Part shown: positions 1 to 9,851 of the stretch, piece after piece
Position numbering within the stretch: position 1 is the first letter of the stretch
How the letters are laid out: every line of letters begins with the position of its first letter
From: Rhinopomastus cyanomelas
Taxonomy: Eukaryota; Chordata; Aves; Bucerotiformes; Rhinopomastidae
Reading direction: 5' to 3'
Length of the DNA stretch: 64,000 bases
Assembly: GCA_013400115.1 (NCBI GenBank)
Contig: VXBP01010281.1
Coordinates: 1 to 64,000 of the forward strand
Translations under genes and position numbers: made by a program
Notes under the pieces: model-generated
The model's database searches: none
What the model saw: only the letters and a program-made list of their open reading frames with translations
What the model was told of the DNA's origin: nothing

Positions 1-86
1 TCTAGGGGACCCTGCTGTGTCAGGAGGATTGGGCTGGGTGACCTTTCAAGGTCCCTTCCAATCCCTAGTGTTCCGTGATTCTGTGA
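1..86 (+). mobile_element. CR1 3' end fragment
   Basis: The window opens inside a CR1 tail. It shows the run ending in GGTCCCTTCCAATCCC followed by the terminal GTGATTCTGTGA, which fixes the plus orientation. Confidence 0.85.
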
Positions 87-1610
87 ACAAGGTGACCTCC
101 CAGCCCATCCAGAGGGTGACTGGACTCCGGGGCATAAAAGGACCCAAACAAAGCATCAAAAAACAGGCAGCATCACCCAAATTTGGGGGACCCTCCACCT
201 CAGAGACTTGTGCCTCCTTCTCTTTGCCCAACACAGACCTTAAATCTACTCATTCACATGTGGTGGGGAGTTGTAGCAGTGTTGACCCCTCCAGCAGCTC
301 TGGTTCCAGCCCCGCTCCCCTCCACACATAGCAAGTGCCACACAGGCGCGTGTGCTGCAGCTTCGGTGCTTCCAGTCCCTGCAGGGTCAAGCCTCGGGGT
401 CTCCACTCACTGCTGCCTGCAAGATCACCTCTGAGCACACCTCTGACGAAAGACTTCACAACCTTCCCTCATTCTCTGGGTCATGATGAGCTTCGGGTGC
501 TGGGAATCCCCTTACACAAGTCTCTACAGGTTAAATGCACGGGAGGCATTAAGGTGTCACAACGCCCACAGTTCACTAGTGACAGCCAGAACTTCAGTGA
601 GGCCTCAGATCTCCCCTTCAGGATCTAAGGACAGTGGATCTTAAGCCACTGGGGTCCAAAGAGAAATGATGGAACCTCTCCTTCACCCAATGGTCGACCC
701 CCACACCAGTGAAGCTGGGTGCATCCGACAGGGCTGGGCAGCCTGCTGCTGCAGTCATGCATCCTCTTGGCTAAGGACTCCCAATTATTCTTTCCTCTAG
801 TCAATCTTCCATGAGGGTGGATGCCGCTGTCAACCTCCAAGCACGCGTGACGCAGTGACAGGATGGAGATGCTGCAAGACACAGCAGTCAGCGCCGCGAT
901 CATCGTGCTGATGAACTGTCATTCTCCAGAATGCAAGATACTCAGGTGCCTCCCCAGCTTCACGTGTGGTGGGCTGGCCAGTAAAGGAGAACCCTCAGAA
1001 AATGGCTCGGAATGAGATGGAGGAAATGTTTACTGTCCTAGAACTCAAGAGTAGGGTCTTCATGGCCTTCAAATGGACCTTTGTAAAGGTGAAGATTTCA
1101 AGTCTTTAGTAAGCCTGATGATCCCTGGGAAGCTGGAGCTGAGGACAGGCCCTTCTGCTCAACCCAACAGCAGCATCCACCTGGAGGACCCAAAAGGATG
1201 GGGGAAAATGTTCTCCACGTATCCAGCAGCCTCACAGTGCTCTCTGAAATGGGTCTGGGCTGAGATGCTCCAAAGGAGTGCACTGCCCCACCAGACGAGG
1301 TTCTTCTGGTCTGTGGAGCACACGGTTGCCTTTCCCAGCAGGCTGTGCACACTTCTGCTCCCCATCTTGCCAGTCCTTGAGGAAACCCTCTTTCCCAAGA
1401 AAATACATGGTTCTCCACTCCAGCACAGCCCTCACCTTTATCCCTCCATCACGTTCAAACCCGCTGTCCCTCAGCATCTACTCTGCCTCCACTCTCTGCT
1501 GAGCACCCAAAAAACCTTCAGCCTAACAAAAAGAGACTGGGGGTCCTCCAGGCCAGAACCCCCTAGAAGCCATTTGCCGCCAACTTTTCGGAGCAAGACT
1601 CCCGGAAATT
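87..1610. other. Unique sequence, no gene seen
   Basis: About 1.5 kb with only short overlapping ORFs in several frames, no EDC-type protein composition and no donor/acceptor pair. A CATAAAAG at about 133 lacks a following exon-1 donor, so I do not call a promoter there. Confidence 0.5.
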
Positions 1611-1750
1611 GATCATTAAGTAGAATTAGCAGCCGCGACGCGGAGCGTAACAGACGCGTCTCCACCGTATCGCCTATCTGCTGCACGTGAGGCAAGGAAG
1701 GAGGCAGCTGAAGCAAGGTCAGTAAATACATCTATCAGCATTCCTCAGGG

Positions 1751-1860
1751 TGTCTCACTTCCCTTGAGAGCGCAATGCGCACGGTATAAAAGCTCGCGTT
1801 TCCCAAGGCTCCTCATTCGCCTGCCGCCGAGCCTTGCCTGCACTCCCACTTGCAACGAAG
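1751..1860 (+). promoter_or_regulatory. LOR: Loricrin (gene A) promoter and non-coding exon 1
   Basis: TGTCTCACTTCC lies at 1751-1762 and the TATA box TATAAAAG at 1785-1792. Exon 1 probably starts near 1815 and ends at 1860, just before the donor GTAAGG at 1861. Exon 1 contains no in-frame start for the loricrin ORF, so it is taken as 5' UTR. A block at about 1613-1632 (TCATTAAGTAGAATTAGCA) recurs upstream of gene B at 8733. The start site is inferred from TATA spacing only. Confidence 0.8.
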
Positions 1861-2375
1861 GTAAGGCCGTCATCGTAGGGGGTGGAAGCAGTGGAGGTTC
1901 CTCTGGATGCTGTAGTGAAGGCTGCTCAGACTACGGCATGGGAGGAGGATACAGTGGTGGATCTTCAGGATCCAAGAGCATCATTGGAGGTGGAAGTAGT
2001 GGAGGATCCTCTGGGTGGTGCAGTGGGGGATCCAGTGGCAGGTCTTCAAGTACAAAGATCATAACTGGAGGTGGAAGTGGTGGTGGTTCCTCAGGATGCT
2101 GCAGTGGAGGCTCCTCAGGCTATGGCATGGGAGGAGGATACATTGGTGGCTCTTCAAAATCCAAGAGCATCATTGGAGGTGGAAGCAGTAGAGGTTCCTC
2201 TGGCTGCTGTAGTGGAGGCTCCTCAGGCTATGGCATGGGAGGAGGATACATTGGTGGCTCTTCAAAATCCAAGAGCATCATTGGAGGTGGAAGCAGTAGA
2301 GGTTCCTCTGGCTGCTGTAGTGGGGGCTCCTCAGGCTATGGCATGGGAGGAGGACGTGGTACAGATACTTCTTGA
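1861..2375 (+). pseudogene. Loricrin-repeat relic inside intron 1 of gene A
   Basis: Directly after the exon-1 donor runs an open frame of loricrin-type Gly/Ser/Cys repeats (GGGSSGGSSGCC, YGMGGGY, SKSIIGGG) that ends in TGA at 2373. Two near-identical 108-nt units start at 2141 and 2249. The frame has no usable start of its own: the only upstream Met, at 1764, lies before the TATA box. It also lacks the loricrin N-terminus (MCSR) and the C-terminus (MQQKCP). It reads as a headless, tailless copy of exon-2 repeats. A retained-intron extension of exon 1 or an assembly insertion are alternatives. Confidence 0.6.
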
Positions 2376-2542
2376 AGCCCTGGGCGGAGAGGTCGCTCCA
2401 CCAGTTGGTCTTTGAGGATGCTTCCCAAGGTGGAGCCATGTCGGTGCAATGTCACGTGGGGCTCACCAGAAACCTGTTTGGTGTGCCAGCATGACAGCAG
2501 TCCTTCCAGAGGGGTCTTTGTGTGGGCACACAAACACAGCCC

Positions 2543-2837
2543 ATAGAATCATAGAATCACTAGGGACTGGAAGGGACCTCCAAAGATCATCCAGTCCAAT
2601 CCCCCTGCCACAGCAGGATCACCTAGACCAAGTTGCACAGAAACACATCCAGGAGGGTCTTAAACGTCTCCAGTGAAGGAGACTCCACAAGGCTCTAAGC
2701 ACGTGAGACACTGCGTGCAGACCAGCCTCGGTATGTTCCTGTGCAGCTTGGTCTAGGTGGTCCTGCTGTGGCAGGGGCATTGGACTAGAAGATCTTTCAA
2801 TGTGTCTTCCGGTCCCTAATGTTCTGTGATTCTGTGT
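2543..2837. mobile_element. Two CR1 fragments in intron 1 of gene A
   Basis: A minus-strand fragment at 2543-2695 begins ATAGAATCATAGAATC and runs into the CTCCAG..GAGACTCCACAA region. A plus-strand 3' tail at 2731-2837 ends in GTGATTCTGTG. Confidence 0.85.
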
Positions 2838-3080
2838 GATACTGGGATCTCTGGAAGGGACCTTGAGTTTTTCTGCAGCCGTTGTGCCTGCAGATCCAAC
2901 ACTGGGTGCTTTTCTCAGAGGGTTCTTCTCACTGTTTAAGGTCTTGTAGGACTGAAGATGACTGAGCAAATGGGGTGGTTCATGGGTTCTGCTCCGTTGT
3001 TGTTTGCTGTGAAGGATCATCAGCATCTTCAAGGGTCTGGTTTCTAACACCACTGTTTCTTGCAGAATCACTGCTCTAAG

Positions 3081-6000
3081 ATGTGCTCCAGACAGTCCTC
3101 CGGAGGTTGCCATGGAATGTCCTCCCAGTCCAACGGATGCCACAGCAGCAGCTCCAGCTGCCACGGGGGAAGCTCCTCCAGCTACCAATCTCAAGGATCC
3201 TCCTGCTGTGGGGGTTCCGGTGGTGGAGGAGGTGGATCCTGCTGCAGTGGGGGCTCCTCAGGCCACAGCATGGAAGGAGGATGCAGTGGGGGCTCCAGCC
3301 AGAAAATCATCATTAGCTCTGGTGGTGGCTCATCTAGCTGCTGCAGTGGGGGATCCAGTGGAGGGTCTTCAGGAGGCAAGATCATCATTGGAGGTGGAAG
3401 TAGTGGTGGTTCCTCTGGATGCTGTAGTGGAAGCTCCTCAGGCTGTGGCATGGGAGGAGGATACGGTGGTGGGTCCTCAGGATCCAAGAGCATCATTGGA
3501 GGTGGAAGTAGTGGAGGTTCCTCTGGATGCTGTAGTGGAGGCTCCTCAGGCTATGGCATGGGAGGAGGATATAGTGGTGGCTCTTCAGGATCCAAGAGCA
3601 TCATTGGAGGTGGAAGTAGTGGAGGATCCTCTGGATGGTGCAGTGGGGGGTCCAGTGGCGGGCCTTCAAGCACAAAGATCATAATTGGAGGTGGAAGTGG
3701 TAGTGGTTCCTCAGGATGCTGCAGTGGAGGCTCCTCAGGCTATGGCATGGGAGGAGGATACAGTGGTGGCTCTTCAGGATCCAAGAGCATCATGGGAGGT
3801 GGAAGTTCCTCTGGATGGTGCAGTGGAGGATCAATCAGCATGGGAGGAGGATCCAGCAGTGGGTCTTCAGGTACAAAGATCATAATCGGAGATGGAAGCA
3901 GTGGAGGTTCCTCTGGATGCTGCAGTAGTGGATCCAGCTACGGCATGGGAGGAGGATACAGCAGCGGGTCTTCAGGATCCAAGAGCATCATTGGAGGTGG
4001 AAGTAGCGGGGGATCTTCTGGATGCTGTGGTGGAGGATCCAGTGGTGGATCTTCAAAGATCATCATTGGTGGTGGAAGCAGTGGAGGTTCCTCTGGATGC
4101 TGCAGTAGTGGATCCAGCTACGGCATGGGAGGAGGATACAGCAGTGGGTCTTCAGGATCCAAGAGCATCATTGGAGGTGGAAGTAGCGGGGGATCTTCTG
4201 GATGCTGTGGTGGAGGATCCAGTGGTGGATCTTCAAAGATCATCATTGGTGGTGGAAGCAGTGGAGGTTCCTCTGGATGCTGCGGGGCAGGATCCTCAGG
4301 CTATGGCATGGGAGGAGGGTATGGTGGTGGCATGGGAGGAGGGTATGGTGGTGGCATGGGAGGAGGCTCCAGCCAGAAGATAATCATTAGCTCTGGCGGT
4401 GGAGGAGGCGGTTCATCCGGATGCTGCGGTGGGGGATCCAGTGGTGGGTCTTCAGGAGGCCAGATAATCATGGGAGGCGGAAGTAGCGGGGGATCCTCTG
4501 GATGCTGTGGTGGAGGATCCAGTGGTGGCAGCGGCACCATCATCATCAGCTCTGGAGGCGGCGGNATCATTGGAGGTGGAAGTAGTGGAGGATCCTCTGG
4601 ATGGTGCAGTGGGGGGTCCAGTGGCGGGCCTTCAAGCACAAAGATCATAATTGGAGGTGGAAGTGGTAGTGGTTCCTCAGGATGCTGCAGTGGAGGCTCC
4701 TCAGGCTATGGCATGGGAGGAGGATACAGTGGTGGCTCTTCAGGATCCAAGAGCATCATTGGAGGTGGAAGTAGTGGAGGATCCTCTGGATGGTGCAGTG
4801 GGGGGTCCAGTGGCGGGCCTTCAAGCACAAAGATCATAATTGGAGGTGGAAGTGGTAGTGGTTCCTCAGGATGCTGCAGTGGAGGCTCCTCAGGCTATGG
4901 CATGGGAGGAGGATACAGTGGTGGCTCTTCAGGATCCAAGAGCATCATTGGAGGTGGAAGTAGTGGAGGATCCTCTGGATGGTGCAGTGGGGGGTCCAGT
5001 GGCGGGCCTTCAAGCACAAAGATCATAATTGGAGGTGGAAGTGGTAGTGGTTCCTCAGGATGCTGCAGTGGAGGCTCCTCAGGCTATGGCATGGGAGGAG
5101 GATACAGTGGTGGCTCTTCAGGATCCAAGAGCATCATTGGAGGTGGAAGTAGTGGAGGATCCTCTGGATGGTGCAGTGGGGGGTCCAGTGGCGGGCCTTC
5201 AAGCACAAAGATCATAATTGGAGGTGGAAGTGGTAGTGGTTCCTCAGGATGCTGCAGTGGAGGCTCCTCAGGCTATGGCATGGGAGGAGGATACAGTGGT
5301 GGCTCTTCAGGATCCAAGAGCATCATTGGAGGTGGAAGTAGTGGAGGATCCTCTGGATGGTGCAGTGGGGGGTCCAGTGGCGGGCCTTCAAGCACAAAGA
5401 TCATAATTGGAGGTGGAAGTGGTAGTGGTTCCTCAGGATGCTGCAGTGGAGGCTCCTCAGGCTATGGCATGGGAGGAGGATACAGTGGTGGCTCTTCAGG
5501 ATCCAAGAGCATCATTGGAGGTGGAAGTAGTGGAGGATCCTCTGGATGGTGCAGTGGGGGGTCCAGTGGCGGGCCTTCAAGCACAAAGATCATAATTGGA
5601 GGTGGAAGTGGTAGTGGTTCCTAAGGATGCTGCAGTGGAGGCTCCTCAGGCTATGGCATGGGAGGAGGATACAGTGGTGGCTCTTCAGGATCCAAGAGCA
5701 TCATTGGAGGTGGAAGTTCCTCTGGATGGTGCAGTGGAGGATCAATCAGCATGGGAGGAGGATCCAGCGGTGGGTCTTCAGGTACAAAGATCATAATCGC
5801 AGATGGAAGCAGTGGAGGTTCCTCTGGATGCTGCAGTAGTGGATCCAGCTACGGCATGGGAGGAGGATACAGCAGTGGGTCTTCAGGATCCAAGAGCATC
5901 ATTGGAGGTGGAANCAGTGGTGGGTCTTCAGGAGGCCAGATAATCATGGGAGGCGGAAGTAGCGGGGGATCCTCTGGATGCTGTGGTGGAGGATCCAGTG

Positions 6001-6140
6001 GTGGCAGCGGCACCATCATCATCAGCTCTGGAGGCGGCGGTGGAGGATCCATGCAGCAGAAATGCCCCATTGTCATTCCCAACATCCAGTCCCATCAGAC
6101 CAAGCAGTCCTGCCACTGGCCCTCCAGCCAGCAGAAGTAA
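3081..6140 (+). CDS. LOR: Loricrin, frame interrupted by one TAA and two N gaps
   Basis: Major glycine/serine/cysteine-rich cornified-envelope protein; the known family role is as a transglutaminase- and disulphide-cross-linked filler of the keratinocyte envelope. The acceptor AG is at 3064-3065 and ATG at 3081 starts MCSRQSSGGCHG. The body is made of GGSSGGSSGCC, YGMGGGYSGGSSGSK, SIIGGG and KIIIGGG units. The C-terminus at about 6050-6140 is the Gln/Lys-bearing MQQKCP...SSQQK with likely cross-link residues. TAA at 5622-5624 ends the first frame at 847 codons, but the same frame continues to the natural stop at 6138-6140. Single Ns at 4565 and 5914 bound a suspect block. AATAAA is at 6377-6382. 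Identity as a loricrin is firm; which avian paralogue (LOR1, 2 or 3) is not determined. Confidence 0.9.
3892..4251 (+). repeat. Two tandem 180-nt coding repeats in loricrin
   Basis: The segment starting GGAAGCAGTGGAGGTTCCTC near 3893 recurs 180 nt later, near 4073, with very few differences. Each unit encodes a CCSSGSSYGMGGGY block followed by SSKIIIGGG. Confidence 0.85.
4439..4564 (+). repeat. 126-nt exact duplicate abutting the first N (copy 1)
   Basis: Base for base the same as 5915-6040. Copy 1 ends at the N at 4565 and copy 2 begins immediately after the N at 5914. Joining 4564 to 6041 keeps the reading frame and would leave a 528-codon frame including the stop codon. Confidence 0.9.
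4566..5913 (+). repeat. 189-nt tandem repeat block between two N gaps
   Basis: Six phase-shifted starts at 4651, 4840, 5029, 5218, 5407 and 5596 mark five complete, apparently identical 189-nt (63-codon) units and a sixth partial one. The block is 1348 nt. Its ends match 3600 and 4002 in the upstream single-copy version, which is 403 nt. The difference is 945 nt, exactly 5 x 189. The sixth unit carries the C-to-A change that makes the stop. Confidence 0.9.
5915..6040 (+). repeat. 126-nt exact duplicate abutting the second N (copy 2)
   Basis: Identical to 4439-4564. It leads directly into the natural loricrin C-terminus, whereas copy 1 leads into an N. This is the pattern expected of a falsely duplicated contig overlap. 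Confidence 0.9.
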
Positions 6141-6495
6141 CAGCTGCGAGTGGCCTTGGCACTCAGCAAGAGCAGCCCTGCCTCTGCCGTGTCAGTTTTG
6201 TGCCTCCATTCCTGGCTCTGTTTGTCTTTTTCTTCTCAGCATGTCCTCTTCTCTTCCCCTGATGCTCCATCCCTGCGCTGACATGTCCAGCATCAACAGC
6301 CTTGTTGCCCTGCTGTTCATGTTGAGGTGCCTTTGAGAAGGCTCTGCTGCCTTTCTGCAGAACAAAGTTTATGTCTAATAAAAGTGACCATATCTCAAAA
6401 ATTCCTTATCTTGAACGTTTGCCTTTTTTTTATGGTCTCGAGAAGGATCTTATGGTCTTGGACACTAGACCTTTCTGATGAGACAATTTGGTTTT

Positions 6496-7028
6496 CACAG
6501 AATCACAGAACATGAGGGATTGGAAGGGACCTTCAAAGACCATCCAGTCCAATCCCCCTGACACAGCAGGATCCCCTAGATCCAGTTGCACAGGAACACA
6601 TCCAAGTCAATTTTAAACATCTCCAGAGAAGGAGACTCCACAACCTTCCTGGGCAGCCCCTGCCAGGGCTCTGGCACCCTCACCAGGAAAAAGTTCCTTC
6701 TCACATTGATGTGGAACCTCCTCTGCTCCAGCTCACACACACTGCCCCTTGTCCTATCACTGGGTGCCCCTGGGCAGAGCCTGGCTCCATCCTCCTGACA
6801 CCCACCTTTTCCATATTTAACAACATCCCTGGGGTCACCCCTCAGTCTCATTTTCTCCAAGCTCAAGAGCCCCAGCTCCCTCAGTCTCTCCTCAGCAGGG
6901 AGATGCTGCCCTCCCTCCATCATCTCTGTGGCTCTGTGCTGGGCTCTCTTCAGCAGCTCTGTGTCCTTCTGGAACTGAGGGGCCCACAACTGAACACAGG
7001 ATTCCAGATGGGGTCTCACCGGGGCAGA
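6496..7028 (-). mobile_element. CR1, about 530 bp
   Basis: Reads from the plus strand as CACAGAATCACAGAAC through to GGATTCCAGATGGGGTCTCACC, so it is the reverse complement of a CR1 3' portion. It lies about 110 bp past the loricrin poly(A) signal. Confidence 0.9.
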
Positions 7029-7105
7029 GGTGAGAGGGAGGAGAACTCCTTAAAGTAGGTGATGATCTTGACTGTTAGAGATGCAATATTCTACAGTAGT
7101 TTGTA

Positions 7106-7378
7106 GTGACAGGATATGTGAAAATGGCTTTAAACCTGGAAGAGGGGACATTTAGATTAGACATTGGGAGGAAATTCTTTACACAGAGGCTGCTGAGGCA
7201 CTGGAACAGGTTGCCCATGGAGGCTGTGCCTGCTCCATGCTTGGAAGTGGTCAAGTGGGATGGGGCCCCTGAGGGCAACCTGGCCTAGTGGGAGGTGTCC
7301 CTGCCCATGGCAGGGGGGGTTGGAACTAGATGATTTTCAAGGTTCCTTCCAACCCTTGGCCATTCCATGATTCTATGA
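7106..7378 (+). mobile_element. CR1 of a second subfamily
   Basis: Has the variant body GGAAGTGGTCAAGTGGGATG and GGTTGGAACTAGATGAT, with the tail ATTCCATGATTCTATGA. It differs from the more common GGATTGGACTGGATGATC type here. Confidence 0.8.
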
Positions 7379-7956
7379 TCATGTCTGTGAAATGATGACA
7401 TAACAAATAGAAAACATGACCAAGACCACCAGGCTCAGTCCAGAAGATCAGGGATTGGGGCTGACCCTCAACAGAAGCTGTTGCTGCCCAGGGTGACCAG
7501 TAACGTCATGCCAGCATCCACATTCCTTCCACCTTCCCCCTGTTCTCCCAGCATTGTGGACCTCAGAGCATCTCTCCCCAAAGGGCCAGCTTCACACACC
7601 GAGTCACCCTGGTCAGTCCTGGGCTGGGCAGGAGGAAATGAAACTGAACACCCTCCGAATCACGCCTTCAGGCCTTGCATCCCTCCTTGCTCAAGCTCTT
7701 GAAATGAAGTGCTCTGCTCAGCAACGCTGCAGGCAACACCAGCACCCTTGTACTCTGCTCACTGCCCAGTAGAAGTGGCCTTTTGCCAACGCTGAGGCTC
7801 ACTCTCCCCACAGCAAAATTGCTCAGAGACGAACAGACCTGGTCCAGCCTGCAAGAGCCATGGAGTGGGGACAAGCTGGAGCACGACAGGCTGCAGCGTG
7901 GACGACGTGTCAGGCAGCACTGTCCACATGGCCACGGCACCCTCCAGATCAATCTT
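7379..7956. other. Intergenic, nothing recognised
   Basis: Short ORFs overlap in different frames; there is no exon signature or repeat I can name. Confidence 0.4.
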
Positions 7957-8106
7957 ACAGAATCATCAAATCATGGGGTTAGAAGGGACCTCCAAAGGTC
8001 ATCTAGTCCAACACCCCTGCAACAAGTGGGGCCATCGCTCACCAGGCTAGATTGCCCAGGGCTCCATCCAGCCTGAATGGCTGCAGGGACGGGGCAGCCT
8101 GTTCCT
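7957..8106 (-). mobile_element. CR1 fragment
   Basis: Begins CAGAATCATCAAATCATGG and continues with GGACCTCCAAAGGTCATC and a diverged body, so it is an older copy. Confidence 0.7.
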
Positions 8107-8798
8107 GGAATCTCTCATGCTTGGTGCTCTTTCCAAACCAGAGGAAAGACATCCCACAGAGGGAAGGTGTTTAGAGGGATAATCCTTCATCAGAGGACTA
8201 ATCCGGCCACAGCCATTTCAGCACTAGGACATTCACACCTCCACCACTCCCTGCAGGGTGTCTTAGCTAGAGCATCTCTAGCAACCTTGCAAAGCCCACG
8301 GTGCTTCACTCTTGATGAGCTTCTAGTTCAGATGCAAATGAACCAGAAAATGCAAATGAACCTCACAAAATCTCCCACTGCAGCCACCAGTGAGGTGCTG
8401 GACCGGTGAGGTGCTGGACCAGTGAGATGCTGGAGGGGTCAAGCTGCTGAGTGTCCACAAGATGATGTCTGAGCACTGGTGTTCCCCTTCCTTAGGTACC
8501 CTCTGATCACACCCGCCCTTGCAGTGATGCCCTGAGCCATGAGTGTTGCCACACTGCTGAGCCTCAGCCTCCCTGAACGACACTTGGCCACTGCCCACCC
8601 ACCGCTAATTCTCTCGCTAAGCATCTCCCTACGCCCACTCTTCCACCCACCTCCCTCAGTCTCTCCGGCGTCACCACCACACTGGGGGCTGAAGCGGCCC
8701 TCTGTAGCTTAGAGCACGAGCACAGGAATAGGGTCATTAAGCAGAAGTAGCAATTACTGCCACGGGCAGTGTGAAGGAAAGATATCGATCAAGTGTCA

Positions 8799-8894
8799 TG
8801 AGTCAAAGCAAACACTGGTATCACAGTCCGGTAAATAACTCGTTGCCATTCCGTAGGGTGTCTCACTTCCCACATGTGCCAAGCGCTATATAAA
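8799..8894 (+). promoter_or_regulatory. Gene B promoter: AP-1-like site, TGTCTCACTTCC, TATA
   Basis: GATATCGATC lies at 8781-8790 and TGAGTCA at 8799-8805 (an AP-1 consensus; the factor is inferred). TGTCTCACTTCC is at 8859-8870 and TATATAAA at 8887-8894. Upstream, TCATTAAGCAGAAGTAGCA at about 8733 matches the loricrin promoter region at 1613. Gene K at 60 kb shares GATATCGATC followed by TGAGTCA. Confidence 0.75.
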
Positions 8895-8941
8895 GTTCCT
8901 GACTAGTAAAGCTCCTCGTCCAGTCCACTGTTACCCTCTAA

Positions 8942-8965
8942 ATGTGTTTCAGTTGGCTCAAGAAG
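8942..8965 (+). CDS. Gene B coding exon 1 (8 codons)
   Basis: The putative exon 1 (about 8917-8965) contains ATG at 8942 followed by TGT TTC AGT TGG CTC AAG AAG, encoding MCFSWLKK, and ends exactly at the donor GTAAGT at 8966. The frame is phase 0 and joins exon 2 at 9852 in frame. Exon 2 has no early in-frame Met: its only early ATG, at 9875, is in another frame and hits TAG after eight codons. A coding exon 1 is therefore the simplest reading. It breaks the pattern of the other genes here, whose exon 1 looks non-coding. RNA evidence is absent. Confidence 0.65.
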
Positions 8966-9151
8966 GTAAGTCTTCTCTTTCCTTGGACTTTATTGGTTTG
9001 CATTCGTGGGAGATGACTTCGCTTGGGAGCTTGGCCCGTGCCCGCAGCAGTGCCCACACTGCCGCAGCATCCGTAACAAGATAGTCGGGATCTTCACGGT
9101 GTTATCCACAGATCAGACCACTGGGAAACAGCGAGGTCAGGTCACCAGACT

Positions 9152-9300
9152 GAAAGCCATAAGGCTGAGAGACTTGGTCTGGGTGATCCTGAAAGCCATA
9201 AGGCTGAGACACTTGGTCTAGGTGATTCTGCTGTGGCAGGGGGATTGGACTAGATGACCTTTTGAGGTCCCTTCCAATCCCTAACGTTCTGTGATTCTGT
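9152..9300 (+). mobile_element. CR1 3' tail with a short tandem duplication, intron of gene B
   Basis: AAAGCCATAAGGCTGAGA and the following TTGGTCT motif occur twice about 39 nt apart. They run into the CR1 tail that ends GTTCTGTGATTCTGT. Confidence 0.75.
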
Positions 9301-9851
9301 AAGAGGTCTAAAAGCCCAGACGAGTCTGTAGTGGGACCAGCACTTGCTGCCTGCAGAGTCTTTGTGGTTTGGAACGTGGTTGCATCGTGCAGGACATATT
9401 TTTGGTCTTATTTGATGATAACCAGCCCGTGCTGCACCTCACGGCGGTTGCAGCCCTCTGTGGCTGCGCCGACTGCCTTACGTAAAAGACCTCTGGGGAT
9501 GCTGCGCGATGACAGCAACAGCACCGCAGCAACACCAGCCGGCCCCGAAAGTTTGATCCTCCACCGCTCTTGCAACAGCTTAGGAGGAGAAGCGAGGACG
9601 ATCCTCGCCATGAAGAGGAGTGGGGCAGTTGTTAGGAGTTAAAAGAATGCATTTCACAGTTTGCTCCACTGAAAACACACCCTGGGAAATAAAAGGAGAA
9701 GAGACATCCCAGGAAGACTGTTTTAGCCATGCCAGGCAGTGCCCAGTTTCAAAGCCTTTGCCCTGGCAAAGCTCCTCTGACCGCGCCACGCCGTGGTGCA
9801 GAATTGAAGCAAAACAGTGCAGTTTGGTTTATTTCTTTGTTCCTCTTTCAG

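Noticed and set aside
1764..1860. ATG at 1764 as the start of the intronic loricrin-like frame
   Set aside because: It lies upstream of the TATA box at 1785 and would not be in the transcript.
3191..3496. Minus-strand Pro-rich frame across loricrin, and the similar ones at 4301 and 5849
   Set aside because: Antisense of the Gly/Ser repeats; no start context, promoter or exon on that strand.
4651..5640. CRISPR-like regular repeats
   Set aside because: Contiguous 189-nt coding repeats without spacers in a vertebrate gene.
4651..5796. Repeated 62-codon frames rich in Glu/Val/Ala
   Set aside because: Shadow frames of the loricrin tandem repeat.
9729..9851. Long open frame upstream of gene B exon 2 as coding
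   Set aside because: It ends in a clear pyrimidine tract and CAG acceptor, and its composition is unlike the protein. It is intron.
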